Positions 43,412-53,191 of a stretch of 64,000 bases of DNA are shown here, in pieces. The notes under the pieces were generated by a model that was not told where the DNA came from, did not search any database, and saw only the letters and a list, made by a program, of their open reading frames with translations. Both the position numbers and the translations under genes were made by a program. The stretch covers positions 440,501 to 504,500 of the forward strand of contig NZ_CP034348.1 of assembly GCF_009762325.1 (NCBI RefSeq), written 5' to 3'. Each line of letters opens with the position of its first letter. Positions within the stretch are counted from its first letter, which is position 1. This stretch comes from Roseovarius faecimaris (GTDB lineage Bacteria; Pseudomonadota; Alphaproteobacteria; Rhodobacterales; Rhodobacteraceae).

Positions 43412-44148
43412 CGCCAGTCTCCCAAGGCCTGCTGCCACATCGTCATGGCCGCCACGGCGGCGGTGTCGGCGCGCAGGATGCGGGGGCCGAGCCGGACGGC
43501 GTGGGCTTGGGGCATTCCCGCGAGGCGGGTGCGCTCGGCTTCGGAAAAACCGCCTTCGGGGCCGATGAGAATGGCCCAGGGTGCACCGGTCGGAGCCGAG
43601 GCGAGGCCGCCTGAGAGGGCGGACGAGCCACCCGCAAGTGCTTCGTCGCAGAACATCAGCTGCCGCTCGCCGGGCCAGGCCGACAGAAACGCGTCGAGCC
43701 TTTGCAATTCGGCCACTTCAGGCACGAAGCTGCCGCCGCATTGCTCGGCGGCCTCGATGGCGTGGGCCTGAAGCCGGTCACGGCGGATACGTTCGGCGTT
43801 GGTAAAATCGGTTTGCACCGGGCAGATGCGCCGCGCGCCCATCTCGGCCGCTTTCTCGACGATGAAATCGGTGCGGGCCTTCTTGATCGGCGCGAATACA
43901 AGCCACAGATCGGGCGGCATGTCCTGCGGGCGGGTCTGCTCATCGGCCCTGAGCAGGCCGCCTCGCTTGCCGGCCTCCACCACGTCCGCCCGCCATTCAC
44001 CGGCCTGGCCGTTGAACAGCAGCACGGCATCCCCCGCGCGCAGTCGCATCACCCCGAAAAGATAATGCGCCTGCTCGCGGGTCAGAGGAACCGATTGCCC
44101 TTCCCCCAGCGGGTGCTCTACATAAAGCCTGATTTTCGCAACTGCCAT
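43408..44148 (-). CDS. rsmE: 16S rRNA (uracil(1498)-N(3))-methyltransferase
   Basis: A 246-residue SPOUT methyltransferase. N-terminal PUA-like domain and a C-terminal knotted SAM fold: WAILIGPEGGFSEAERTRL and RLGPRILRADTAAVAAM. It methylates U1498 of 16S rRNA in the assembled small subunit. Starts only 11 bases from the divergent ubiA gene. Confidence 0.92.
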   Translation of the reverse strand: MAVAKIRLYVEHPLGEGQSVPLTREQAHYLFGVMRLRAGDAVLLFNGQAGEWRADVVEAGKRGGLLRADEQTRPQDMPPDLWLVFAPIKKARTDFIVEKAAEMGARRICPVQTDFTNAERIRRDRLQAHAIEAAEQCGGSFVPEVAELQRLDAFLSAWPGERQLMFCDEALAGGSSALSGGLASAPTGAPWAILIGPEGGFSEAERTRLAGMPQAHAVRLGPRILRADTAAVAAMTMWQQALGDWR

Positions 44149-44159
44149 GGGGCCAGTTT

Positions 44160-45128
44160 ATGACCGACGCAGAGCAGACGCCAGAGGCCACAGCGGGCCG
44201 GGTTGCCGATGCGCCCCCGGACAATTGGGTGGACCGTTACGCCCCTGTCGCAACACGCCCCTATCTGCGGCTGAGCCGCGCCGACCGGCCTATCGGCACC
44301 TGGCTGTTGCTTCTGCCCTGCTGGTGGGGGCTGTTGCTGGCGATGCTGCATACCGGGCGGGCAGGCTGGCACGACCTTTGGATTTTCGTCGGCTGCGCCA
44401 TCGGGGCGTTCCTGATGCGCGGAGCGGGGTGCACCTGGAACGACTACACTGACCGGCATATCGACGGACAGGTGGCGCGCACCGCGTCGCGGCCCATTCC
44501 TTCGGGGCAGGTGAGCGCAAAAATGGCGCTTGTCTGGATGGTGGGTCAGGCGCTTGTGGCCTTCGGGATCCTGCTGACGTTCAACTGGGCTGCGATCGGG
44601 TTGGGGGTTCTGTCGCTGGTCCCGGTCTGCGTCTATCCCTTTGCCAAGCGGTTTACCTGGTGGCCGCAGGTCTTTCTCGGGCTGGCCTTCAACTGGGGCG
44701 CGCTGTTTGCCTGGACGGCGCATACCGGCAGTCTTGGCTGGCCTGCTGTATTCCTCTACCTCGCGGGGATTGCCTGGACGCTGTTTTATGACACGATTTA
44801 TGCCCATCAGGACGCGGAAGATGACGCGTTGATCGGGGTGAAATCCACAGCGCTCCTGTTTGGCAGTGATACGGCGCGCTGGCTGCGCCGGTTCCTGGTG
44901 GTGACGGTTTTGCTGATGGCTGTCGCGGTGATCCTTGCCGGCAAGGGCGGGCACCCTTTCGCCGTTCTGCTGGCCCTGCTTGGTCCCTGGGCGCTTGGGG
45001 CGCATCTGATGTGGCAGCTCGCGCGGCTCGATACCGAGAACATGCCCTTGCTCATAAGGCTCTTTCGTTCCAATCGCGACGCGGGCCTGCTGCCCCTGCC
45101 ATTTTTCGCCATCGCGATGTTGCTGTGA
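44160..45128 (+). CDS. ubiA: 4-hydroxybenzoate polyprenyltransferase
   Basis: A 322-residue membrane prenyltransferase of ubiquinone synthesis. About eight transmembrane segments and both Asp-rich motifs: NDYTDRHIDGQVARTASRP and YDTIYAHQDAEDD. RLSRADRPIGTWLLLLPCWW is the family start block. Residues 1-35 are a cytoplasmic extension. It joins a polyprenyl chain to 4-hydroxybenzoate. Confidence 0.93.
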   Translation: MTDAEQTPEATAGRVADAPPDNWVDRYAPVATRPYLRLSRADRPIGTWLLLLPCWWGLLLAMLHTGRAGWHDLWIFVGCAIGAFLMRGAGCTWNDYTDRHIDGQVARTASRPIPSGQVSAKMALVWMVGQALVAFGILLTFNWAAIGLGVLSLVPVCVYPFAKRFTWWPQVFLGLAFNWGALFAWTAHTGSLGWPAVFLYLAGIAWTLFYDTIYAHQDAEDDALIGVKSTALLFGSDTARWLRRFLVVTVLLMAVAVILAGKGGHPFAVLLALLGPWALGAHLMWQLARLDTENMPLLIRLFRSNRDAGLLPLPFFAIAMLL

Positions 45129-45166
45129 TTGCACTCATGAGCGCCACGGCCTAAACAGGTCGTCGG

Positions 45167-47119
45167 GTGCAACAAACCGCGATCCAGCTTATGCGTTTAT
45201 CTTCGATTTTTGCCATCGCTGCCGCCTTCTTTGGCGCTGCGGTGCTGTGTCTGGTTGCGGCACAATTCTCGGTCACGGTGATTGAGGATACCTCCCGTCA
45301 GGGTGTGCGGGACAAGCTCGATGCCGAGGGCCTGCCCTGGGCCGAGGTGGATGCCGACGGGCTGCAGGTTTTTCTTGCGGGCACCGCGCCCACCGAGGCC
45401 ACCCGCTTCAAGGCGCTTTCCGTTGCCGGGACGGTGGTGGATGCGGCCAGGCTGATTGACCAGATGCTGGTGGAAGACAGCGCGCAAATCGCGCCGCCAC
45501 GGTTTTCGGTGGAAATCCTGCGCAATGATAGTGGTGTGTCCCTGATCGGCCTCGTGCCCGTCAGCACGGACCGCGATGCGCTTGTGGCCGATATTCGCAA
45601 GGCATCGGGCGACGGGCAGGTGTCGGACCTTCTTGAAGTGGCAGATTATCCGCATTCCGACACCTGGGAAGATGCGCTGCGTTATGCGGTGAAGTCTCTC
45701 AAGAATCTGCCGCGCAGCAAAATCTCGGTCGATGCCGAGCGGGTTGAGATCACCGCGATGACGGACAGCCCCGAGGAAAAACGTGCCCGCGAGATCGAGC
45801 TGGCGCGGTCCGTTCCCGAAAATCTGCGCCTGGCGCTGAACATCTCGGCGCCGCGCCCGGTGATCACGCCTTTCACGCTGCGGTATGTCTACGAGAATGA
45901 TCTGGGTCGATTCGATGCCTGCGCCGTGGACACCGAAGAGGCACGGGCGATGATCATGTCCGCCGCCTCGGGGGCCGGGCTGATCGAGCGGCCCGAATGT
46001 GTTATCGGCTTGGGTGTTCCCTCACCCAAATGGGGCCAGGCGGTGTCCCTCGCGATAAAAGCTCTCGGTGATCTGGGCGGCGGCAGTGTGACGTTTTCAG
46101 ATGCCGACATTTCGCTCGAGGCTCTGCAAGGCACCGATCAAGGTGCATTCGACAGCGTCGTCGGACAGCTTGAAAACGCGCTTCCGGATGTCTTCGCCCT
46201 GCACGCGGTCCTGCCGCCGCCCCCTGACAATTCGGCCCCCGAAGTGCCTGAATTCGTTGCCACGCTTTCGCCCGAAGGTCTGGTACAGATCCGTGGCCGC
46301 GTGGGCAGCGATGTGATGCGTGAAACCGCCGACAGCTTTGCCAAGGCGCGGTTCAGCTCAAGCGCGGTGCATACCACGGCGCGGGTGGTAGACGGTTTGC
46401 CCGAGGATTGGCCGCTACGGGTGCTCGCCGGGCTGGAGGCGTTGTCATACCTGTCCAACGGGGCGGTGACTGTCACCCCCGACGAGCTGCGCGTGACCGG
46501 CAGTACCGGGCGGCGCGATGCCGGCTCGATGATCGCGGGGATCCTCTCTGATCAACTGGGCGAAGGCGAGCGATACGATATTGACGTGACCTATCAAAAA
46601 GAGCTCGATCCGGTGCTTGGCATTCCGACGCCGGACGAGTGCGAGGAGATGCTTGCCGAAGTGCAGCGCGGCCGCAAGATCACCTTCGAACCTGGGTCCG
46701 CCACGATCGATGCCAACGGGGCGGCCATTATGGATGATATCGCGGCGATCCTCAAAAGATGTGGCGAGCTGCGCATGGAGATCGGCGGCCATACCGACAG
46801 CCAGGGGCGCGAGATCATGAATGAACAACTCAGCCTTGATCGTGCCCGGTCTGTGCTGGATGAGTTGCGCGCCCGCCGCGTGCTGACCTCACGCATTACT
46901 GCCAAGGGATATGGGGAAAGTCAGCCGATTGCCAATAACGGCACCGAAGAGGGCCGCGAGGCCAATCGCCGGATTGAATTCAAGCTGATCCGTCCGAAGC
47001 CGGTCACCGAAGAAGAAACAACGCTTGAAAGCCTGGCCCAACCCGTAGAAGAAGAGGAAGAAGGCAGTGCCGTGGTTGTGACGCAGACGGAAGAAGACAG
47101 CACCGATGAACAGAACTGA
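45167..47119 (+). CDS. OmpA-family protein with BON-like repeats
   Basis: A 650-residue protein. Start GTG 45167 has AGG 8 bases upstream; ATG 45191 is the alternative. One N-terminal hydrophobic segment (SSIFAIAAAFFGAAVLCLVA) is a signal anchor. Residues about 40-250 have repeated BON-like units (DADGLQVFLAGTAPTEATRF and a similar one after it). The C-terminal 130 residues are an OmpA peptidoglycan-binding domain: IGGHTDSQGREIMNEQLSLD, GYGESQPIANNGTEEGREAN. A Glu-rich tail follows. It likely links the envelope to peptidoglycan. Next gene overlaps by 14 bases. Confidence 0.85.
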   Translation: MQQTAIQLMRLSSIFAIAAAFFGAAVLCLVAAQFSVTVIEDTSRQGVRDKLDAEGLPWAEVDADGLQVFLAGTAPTEATRFKALSVAGTVVDAARLIDQMLVEDSAQIAPPRFSVEILRNDSGVSLIGLVPVSTDRDALVADIRKASGDGQVSDLLEVADYPHSDTWEDALRYAVKSLKNLPRSKISVDAERVEITAMTDSPEEKRAREIELARSVPENLRLALNISAPRPVITPFTLRYVYENDLGRFDACAVDTEEARAMIMSAASGAGLIERPECVIGLGVPSPKWGQAVSLAIKALGDLGGGSVTFSDADISLEALQGTDQGAFDSVVGQLENALPDVFALHAVLPPPPDNSAPEVPEFVATLSPEGLVQIRGRVGSDVMRETADSFAKARFSSSAVHTTARVVDGLPEDWPLRVLAGLEALSYLSNGAVTVTPDELRVTGSTGRRDAGSMIAGILSDQLGEGERYDIDVTYQKELDPVLGIPTPDECEEMLAEVQRGRKITFEPGSATIDANGAAIMDDIAAILKRCGELRMEIGGHTDSQGREIMNEQLSLDRARSVLDELRARRVLTSRITAKGYGESQPIANNGTEEGREANRRIEFKLIRPKPVTEEETTLESLAQPVEEEEEGSAVVVTQTEEDSTDEQN

Positions 47120-47432
47120 GTTTATCATCGCGACGGCCATCGTCCTCTTTGTGGCCTTCTGTCTGGGCTGGTTCGCCAATTGGCTGGTGCATCGTTTCAT
47201 CCGCGTCTCGGGCTCGGATGTGGGCGAGCTGGAGCGCATGGCGCAGGAGCTGCACGAAGCCGAAGAGACCCGTGATCAGGCGATCACCTATCTGCAGCAG
47301 CGGGAGGCGGAGTTGACCAACCAGCTAAGCCAGACTGAGGCCGAGCTGGCCGCCACGATGGAGGGATTGCGCGAGGCCCGGTATGAGGCCGAGCAGATGC
47401 GCTCCGAACTTGAGAATCGCCGCGCCGGGTGA
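47106..47432 (+). CDS. Small membrane-anchored coiled-coil protein
   Basis: A 108-residue protein. Residues 5-30 are one transmembrane helix (FIIATAIVLFVAFCLGWFAN); residues about 40-105 are a long coiled coil rich in Glu, Gln and Arg. It overlaps the OmpA-family gene by 14 bases, so both are probably made together and may form one envelope complex. Function unknown. Confidence 0.75.
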   Translation: MNRTEFIIATAIVLFVAFCLGWFANWLVHRFIRVSGSDVGELERMAQELHEAEETRDQAITYLQQREAELTNQLSQTEAELAATMEGLREARYEAEQMRSELENRRAG

Positions 47433-47438
47433 GCGTGG

Positions 47439-48371
47439 TCATCTGACCGTCAGCCCTGTCGCCTCGGGCGTGCGTGTCCAGTTCTCCAGAACCTCCAGAA
47501 AAACCGAAACCAGCTTGCGTGGATGCCTCATGGCGTGCCCTGCAAGAAGGTGCAGCCCGGGCAATTCCGGCTCCAGCGGGATTGCCACCAGATTATCGCC
47601 ACCATAGCTGATTGCCGTGCGCGGCCGCATCGACAGGACCGCCAGCCCGGCCCCGGCCCCCACAAGGCTGCGCACCATTTCCGTGCTGTCCGCGCGGGCG
47701 GCGATCCGGGGCCTTAGGCCGCGCTGGCGAAACAGGCCTTCCATGTAAGGCCGTGCCAGCGGGCGGTCGAGCTGGATCAGAGGATACTCGGCCACCTGTT
47801 CAAGCCTGGCATGTGTCGCCCCGGTGATCGGATGGCCTTCAGGTGCCAGCACATAAGGCGGCAGATCAAGCAGCGTCTGCACGCTGATCCCCGGGCGCAG
47901 GTCATGCCCGGCAAAGAGGATGACATCGAGCTGACCCGCCAGCAGCGCCTCTTGCGCGCTGTCATTGTCATGTTCATGCAGATCGACATTCAGCTCCGGG
48001 TTCTGAGCCATCAGCGGTCGTAGAAGCGACGGCAGGAAGGCGGGTGCGACGGGCGCGTAATAGCCGATGCGCAACGTGCCGCTCAGGCTGTGGGTCAGTG
48101 CCCTGCCTTCGTCGAGAATGGTGCTGTAGTCGTCCAGCAGGGCGCGAAAGCGCGCCGCCATCTCGCGCCCTTCCACCGTGGCCGCGATCCCACGGGCACG
48201 GGTACGGATCAGCAATGTCGTGCCGAATTCGGCCTCCACCTGATCGAGCGCGGCAGACACAGCCGATGCCGCCACATTCAGGGCATCGGCGGCCTTGCTG
48301 ATCGAGCCATGTTCGACCACGGCGGCAAAGGCCCGAAGGGTCTTGAGCGACAGCCGGAGTGGATGGGACAT
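47439..48371 (-). CDS. LysR-family transcriptional regulator
   Basis: A 310-residue regulator. Start ATG 48371 has AGAGG 8 bases upstream. N-terminal winged helix (LKTLRAFAAVVEHGSISKAA, ASAVSAALDQVEAEFGTTLL), then a periplasmic-binding-protein-like effector domain. Divergent from the fatty-acid hydroxylase gene, which it probably regulates. The effector is unknown. Confidence 0.87.
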   Translation of the reverse strand: MSHPLRLSLKTLRAFAAVVEHGSISKAADALNVAASAVSAALDQVEAEFGTTLLIRTRARGIAATVEGREMAARFRALLDDYSTILDEGRALTHSLSGTLRIGYYAPVAPAFLPSLLRPLMAQNPELNVDLHEHDNDSAQEALLAGQLDVILFAGHDLRPGISVQTLLDLPPYVLAPEGHPITGATHARLEQVAEYPLIQLDRPLARPYMEGLFRQRGLRPRIAARADSTEMVRSLVGAGAGLAVLSMRPRTAISYGGDNLVAIPLEPELPGLHLLAGHAMRHPRKLVSVFLEVLENWTRTPEATGLTVR

Positions 48372-48378
48372 GCGAATA

Positions 48379-48395
48379 CCTCTGAATTTTAGAGG
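48379..48395. promoter_or_regulatory. Inverted repeat covering the lysR ribosome binding site
   Basis: CCTCT-GAATTTT-AGAGG in the divergent region between lysR and the hydroxylase gene. It has the T-N11-A-like symmetry of a LysR box. On the lysR transcript the right arm supplies the ribosome binding site, so it could act as operator, as hairpin, or both. Confidence 0.45.
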
Positions 48396-48474
48396 AATAT
48401 GCAATATAATTTCTGTTTTTCCAAGGAATAGTCCTGTGGCAGGGTTTGACAGGATTCATGAGGAAGATGACCCG

Positions 48475-49464
48475 ATGAGCGATGCCTCGCAGAAATCTCA
48501 GACGATACCTGGCTGGAACCACATCCCGGATGTGCCGATCCAGACCTCTCCGTTTTTCAGCTGGCCGCCGGACCCGGCGCGCATGGGCCGCTGGCTTGCG
48601 GTGCGCTGGCTCAGTTTCACCGAAAACCTGCTGATCCTTTCCGTTGCGCTTGTCACATACAGCTTCTTTCAGCCCGCGCTTGAGACAATGGCGAGCCTGC
48701 ACTGGAGCTGGATCGCTGCCATCTGGGCGCGCAACATCGTGCTGATGAGCCTCGTCGCGGGCGGGCTGCACTGGTATTTCTACATGCGGCGCGGTCAGGG
48801 TGAGCGGCTGAAGTATGACAAACGGGCGCTGATGGTGAAGGGCCGCCAGTTCACCTTTGGCGGACAGGTGCGTGACAATATGTTCTGGACCCTGGCCAGC
48901 GGCGTGACCGTCTGGACCGCGTATGAGGTATTGATGTTCCACCTGATGGCGCGCGGGGCGATCCCTGTGCTCCTCCCGTCGGAGCATCCGGTCTGGTTTG
49001 TCCTCTGGTTCATCCTGACGCCGGTATGGCTGTCGTTTCATTTTTATTGGATCCACCGGATCCTGCACTGGGGTCCGCTTTACCGGTTGGCGCATGCGCT
49101 GCACCATCGCAACGTGAATGTCGGGCCCTGGTCCGGCATGTCGATGCATCCGGTGGAGCATATCGGTTTTCTATCGCCGGTGCTCATTCACCTCATCCTG
49201 CCTGCGCATCCGCTGCATATTCTTTTCATGATGCAACACCTGTGCCTGCGCGCCTCCACCTCTCACACGGGCTATGAGAAGCTCTTGTTCGGCGAACGCG
49301 CCGATCTGGCGTTGGGCACCTTTCATCACCAGATGCACCATCGCTATTTCGAGGTGAATTACGGCAATCTCGAAATGCCCTGGGACAAATGGTTTGGAAC
49401 ATTTCACGATGGCACCGCAGAGGCCCATGAACGCCTGAAAGAACGGCGCGGCAGGGCCGGTTAA
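48475..49464 (+). CDS. Fatty acid hydroxylase / sterol desaturase family protein
   Basis: A 329-residue di-iron membrane enzyme. ATG 48475 follows AGGAAG; out-of-frame ATGs nearby are ignored. Histidine clusters: HFYWIHRILHW, HALHHRN, and HHQMHHRYFEVNYGN, for the two irons. At least four hydrophobic segments precede them. Substrate could be a fatty acid, lipid or hopanoid-like molecule; not decidable from sequence. Paired with the divergent LysR gene. Confidence 0.85.
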   Translation: MSDASQKSQTIPGWNHIPDVPIQTSPFFSWPPDPARMGRWLAVRWLSFTENLLILSVALVTYSFFQPALETMASLHWSWIAAIWARNIVLMSLVAGGLHWYFYMRRGQGERLKYDKRALMVKGRQFTFGGQVRDNMFWTLASGVTVWTAYEVLMFHLMARGAIPVLLPSEHPVWFVLWFILTPVWLSFHFYWIHRILHWGPLYRLAHALHHRNVNVGPWSGMSMHPVEHIGFLSPVLIHLILPAHPLHILFMMQHLCLRASTSHTGYEKLLFGERADLALGTFHHQMHHRYFEVNYGNLEMPWDKWFGTFHDGTAEAHERLKERRGRAG

Positions 49465-51908
49465 CGGCGCGGTTTGGCGCGTAGAGTGGGGTCGGCCTCG
49501 GTCGGGTCCTCGGGCCAGGGGTGTTTGGGATAACGCCCGCGCATGTCCTTGCGCACATCCGCATAAGAGCTGGCCCAGAATCCCGGCAGGTCGAGCGTGG
49601 TCTGCACCGGTCGCCCGGCCGGCGACAGAAGCGTGACGCGCAACGGCGTGCGGCCAACGCAGGGATGTGTTGTCTGGCCGAACATTTCCTGAAGGCGCAA
49701 GGAAATCTCGGGATGCTCGCCCGCATAATCGATCGGGATCTTTCGCCCCAGGGGCGTGGTGAAATGCGCGGGAGCGGCGGCGTCCAGCGCCTGCATCTCC
49801 TCCCAGCTCAGCCGCGCACGCAGGGCGTCGAGCATATCGAAACGCCGCCAGTCCTGCGCCGTCTTGATGTTCGGCAAATAGGGCAGGAGCCACTGCTCAG
49901 CGCTGTCCAGCAAGGCCGCCTCGGACATATCGGGCAATGCCCCGCCCGCGTTGCGCACCAGGGTCACACGGGCGGCGAAGCGGCGCGCGGCGTCTGACCA
50001 GTTGAGACCCAGATCACGCACCCCGTCGAGCATGGCGCGGGCGACATCTTCGCCCGGCGCGTCCTTCCAGATGCGATCGTCCAGCACCAGCGCCCCGAAA
50101 CGCTCCTGTCTGCGGGCTTCCACACGGCGCTCGCGCTTGTCCCAGATACAAAGCTGTGTCCAGGCGATCTGGTCGGCATAAAGCCCGCGCAGCTCGGATT
50201 CGCTCAGGGCGATGGCCTGTCGAATGCGGGCTTCACGGCTGTCTCCATCCAGATCGGTGACCACGATCAGCCGGGTGGCGCAAAGCGGGTCGGCCTCGGG
50301 CAGCATCGCCCCTTTGCCCCCGGACAGAACATAGCGCGGCGCCTCTCCGGGACGGCGCAGTCCAACGCGATCAGGATAGGCCAGCGCGGCCATCTCGGCC
50401 GCACTCATCGCGCCCTTACGTGCGCGCCTCGTCTGTCCGGCAAGGCGGCGGGCCTCATCGCGGATGCGCCCGAGCGCGCCCCGGTTGGCAGGCCAGGGGT
50501 GGCGGTCGGCATAGGCGCGCGGATCCGCCAGCACCCCAAGGCGCAAAGTCAGATCCACCGGCGCGCCACGCGCAAGCGGATCGCGATCCGCCAAAAGGGC
50601 CGCGAGAGGGGCCGCATCCGGTCCGGCGAGGCTCAGCATATGCGCCAGGCGCGGATGTAGCGGCAGGGCGGCCAGTGACCGGCCATGCGCGGTGATCCGG
50701 TTTGTTTCATCAAGCGCACCGAGCATCCGCAGGAGGCTCTGCGCCTCCGCATAACTGCCCGGATTGGGCGGTGTCAGCAACGGCAACGCCTCGGGTGCGG
50801 CACCCCAGAGCGCCAGATCCAGCGCCAGCCCCGCCAGATCCGCCGCTTCAATCTCGGCGGGAGGATGCGCCGCGATAGCCCCCTCGGAAGCCCTTGTCCA
50901 GAGCCGGTAGCAAACGCCTTCGGCCAAGCGCCCAGCCCGGCCCGCGCGCTGGGTGGCCTCGGCCCGTGTCACGGCTTCGGTGACCAGCCGCGACATGCCG
51001 GAGCCGGGGTCGAACCGCGCCCGCCGCGCCTTGCCGCCATCGACCACCACGCGAATGTCCTGAATGGTCAGGGATGTCTCGGCGATCGCCGTGGCGAGCA
51101 CGATCTTGCGCGCGTCGCTGTCGGGTTGGATCGCCGCCCGTTGCTCGGCAAAGGGCATCGCCCCATAGAGCGGGCGCAGGCGGCAGTCGCTTGGCAGGCG
51201 GTCGCGCAGGAGCGCCTCCGTCCGGCGAATCTCGCCTTCGCCCGGAAGGAATACGAGAATGCCGCCTTCGGTCTCAGCCGCCGCGCGGATCACCAGATCG
51301 GCGAGGGCCTGCTCAAAACGGCTGTCCCGGTGCAGTGGACGGTCGAGCCAGCGCATCTCTACCGGGTAACTGCGCCCCTGCGAAGTGACGACCGGGGCCT
51401 GCATCAGTTCGGCGACCGGAGCGGTGTCAAGCGTCGCCGACATGACGAGAAGGCGCAGATCGTCACGCAGCGCCCCGGCGATCTCAAGACACAGCGCGAG
51501 GCCAAGATCAGCATTCAGCGATCGTTCGTGAAACTCGTCGAAGATCACCGCACCAATGCCCGAAAGCTCCGGGTCTGACTGGATCATCCGGGTCAGAATA
51601 CCTTCGGTCACCACCTCGATACGTGTCCCGGGGCCGGTCTTTGCCTCGCCCCGGATGCGATATCCTACCGTGTCGCCCACCGGTTCGCCCAGCGTGTGTG
51701 CCATCCGCTCGGCAGCGGCCCGTGCCGCCAGTCGGCGGGGCTCCAGCATCAGGATGCGCCCGTCCGTCTCATCTGCCTTCAGCATTTCCAAAGGCACGAC
51801 CGTCGTCTTGCCCGCGCCCGGCGGGGCCTGCAGAACCGCACGACCCGCTTGGCGCAGTGTCTCGATCAGGTCCGGGATCACGTCATGGATTGGCAGGGTG
51901 TCCGTCAT
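49461..51908 (-). CDS. hrpB: ATP-dependent RNA helicase HrpB
   Basis: An 815-residue DEAH/RHA helicase. Start ATG 51908 fits homologues; the frame opens at 51968. Motifs: I APPGAGKTT, II IFDEFHERSL, III SATLD, VI QRAGRAGR, then helicase-associated and HrpB C-terminal domains. Roles in RNA metabolism are not settled. It ends on the last bases of the hydroxylase gene in convergent orientation. Confidence 0.92.
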   Translation of the reverse strand: MTDTLPIHDVIPDLIETLRQAGRAVLQAPPGAGKTTVVPLEMLKADETDGRILMLEPRRLAARAAAERMAHTLGEPVGDTVGYRIRGEAKTGPGTRIEVVTEGILTRMIQSDPELSGIGAVIFDEFHERSLNADLGLALCLEIAGALRDDLRLLVMSATLDTAPVAELMQAPVVTSQGRSYPVEMRWLDRPLHRDSRFEQALADLVIRAAAETEGGILVFLPGEGEIRRTEALLRDRLPSDCRLRPLYGAMPFAEQRAAIQPDSDARKIVLATAIAETSLTIQDIRVVVDGGKARRARFDPGSGMSRLVTEAVTRAEATQRAGRAGRLAEGVCYRLWTRASEGAIAAHPPAEIEAADLAGLALDLALWGAAPEALPLLTPPNPGSYAEAQSLLRMLGALDETNRITAHGRSLAALPLHPRLAHMLSLAGPDAAPLAALLADRDPLARGAPVDLTLRLGVLADPRAYADRHPWPANRGALGRIRDEARRLAGQTRRARKGAMSAAEMAALAYPDRVGLRRPGEAPRYVLSGGKGAMLPEADPLCATRLIVVTDLDGDSREARIRQAIALSESELRGLYADQIAWTQLCIWDKRERRVEARRQERFGALVLDDRIWKDAPGEDVARAMLDGVRDLGLNWSDAARRFAARVTLVRNAGGALPDMSEAALLDSAEQWLLPYLPNIKTAQDWRRFDMLDALRARLSWEEMQALDAAAPAHFTTPLGRKIPIDYAGEHPEISLRLQEMFGQTTHPCVGRTPLRVTLLSPAGRPVQTTLDLPGFWASSYADVRKDMRGRYPKHPWPEDPTEADPTLRAKPRR

Positions 51909-52120
51909 GCAAAGCGTTATCGGGCAGGCGCGCGCCTTTGACCAGCCTTGCGTGCCCCCGGCGGCCAATGTCCGAGGCGTCCCGGAACAGGGTGCCTGTT
52001 ACGGAAGTTTGAGATGGCGTATTTGAGGAACGGTGAAAGCAGGGCAGGGGCGCAACGGCTCTGGACATTGGCGGTGTGGCCAAGGCATGTAGGCAGGCGC
52101 AGATCAAAGGACGGGTGGCG

Positions 52121-53104
52121 ATGGATATCGAGCAGCTGAGCGAGCGAATTCTGGCGGGTGAGCGCCGGGCCCTGGCACGGGCGATCACGCTCATCGAAAG
52201 CAGCCGCGCCGACCACCGGGCGCAGGCGGCGGAGCTGCTTGAGCGCCTGAAGGGGGTCGGCCGACACGCCATTCGCATCGGGTTGAGCGGGACGCCCGGG
52301 GTCGGCAAATCCACCTTTATCGAAAGCTTTGGCTCGATGCTGACGGGGCAGGGTCTGCGCGTGGCTGTGCTGGCGGTAGACCCGAGTTCGGCCCGTTCGG
52401 GCGGGTCGATCCTGGGCGACAAGACCCGGATGGACCGGTTGAGCCGAGATCCGAACGCCTTCATTCGGCCCTCTCCGAGCCAGTCGCATCTGGGCGGCGT
52501 TGCCCGGCGCTCGCGCGAGGCGGTGGCCCTGTGCGAAGCTGCGGGATTTGACGTGGTGCTGATCGAAACGGTGGGTGTGGGCCAGTCCGAAACCGTGGTG
52601 GCCGAGATGTCGGACCTCTTCATTCTGCTGCTCGCGCCCGCGGGCGGCGATGAATTGCAGGGGGTCAAGCGCGGCATCATGGAGATGGCCGATATCATCC
52701 TGGTCAACAAGGCGGATGGAGACCTCAAGGCGGCGGCAACGCGGACCTGCGCGGATTATGCCGGCGCGTTGAGGCTGTTGCGCAAGCGGCCGCAGGATCC
52801 CGAAGGTTTCCCCAAGGCGATGACGGTCTCGGCGCTGGAAGAAGACGGCTTGCAGCGGGCCTGGGACGAGATGCAGGCGCTTGTCGGCTGGCGGCGTGAG
52901 GCCGGGTTTTTCGATGGGCGACGCGCAGACCAGGCGCGCTATTGGTTCGAGCAGGAGCTGCGCCAGGCTTTGCTGGCGAAGCTGGAAACACCGGAAGCCA
53001 AGGCCGAAATGGCGCGGCTCGGGGAGGCGGTGGCCAGCGGCGAGGCAACCCCGGCTGTGGCGGCGCGGCAACTCCTGAGTGGGCTGGGTCTCGAAGACGG
53101 GTGA
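52121..53104 (+). CDS. meaB: Methylmalonyl-CoA mutase-associated GTPase MeaB
   Basis: A 327-residue G3E-type GTPase. Start ATG 52121 has AAGGA 10 bases upstream. Motifs: Walker A GTPGVGKST, VDPSSARSGGSILGDKTRM, ETVGVGQSE (base III), NKAD. It protects methylmalonyl-CoA mutase and gates adenosylcobalamin loading. The mutase gene is not in the window. B12-dependent, which fits the btu locus on the other side. Confidence 0.92.
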   Translation: MDIEQLSERILAGERRALARAITLIESSRADHRAQAAELLERLKGVGRHAIRIGLSGTPGVGKSTFIESFGSMLTGQGLRVAVLAVDPSSARSGGSILGDKTRMDRLSRDPNAFIRPSPSQSHLGGVARRSREAVALCEAAGFDVVLIETVGVGQSETVVAEMSDLFILLLAPAGGDELQGVKRGIMEMADIILVNKADGDLKAAATRTCADYAGALRLLRKRPQDPEGFPKAMTVSALEEDGLQRAWDEMQALVGWRREAGFFDGRRADQARYWFEQELRQALLAKLETPEAKAEMARLGEAVASGEATPAVAARQLLSGLGLEDG

Positions 53105-53158
53105 CAGGTTGATCCGGTCGCGCTATCAGAAACGTACTCAGTGACGGAGGGAACACAT

Positions 53159-53191
53159 ATGTTTTACGGGATCTGGCACCCAGCCATCTAA
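53159..53191 (+). CDS. Ten-codon ORF with strong ribosome binding site
   Basis: MFYGIWHPAI-stop, with GGAGG 8 bases before the ATG. The stop codon is followed directly by the stem at 53192-53219. It lies 87 bases before the ABC transporter start. This looks like a leader peptide or an upstream ORF whose translation could control the transporter. It is too short for similarity evidence. Confidence 0.45.
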   Translation: MFYGIWHPAI

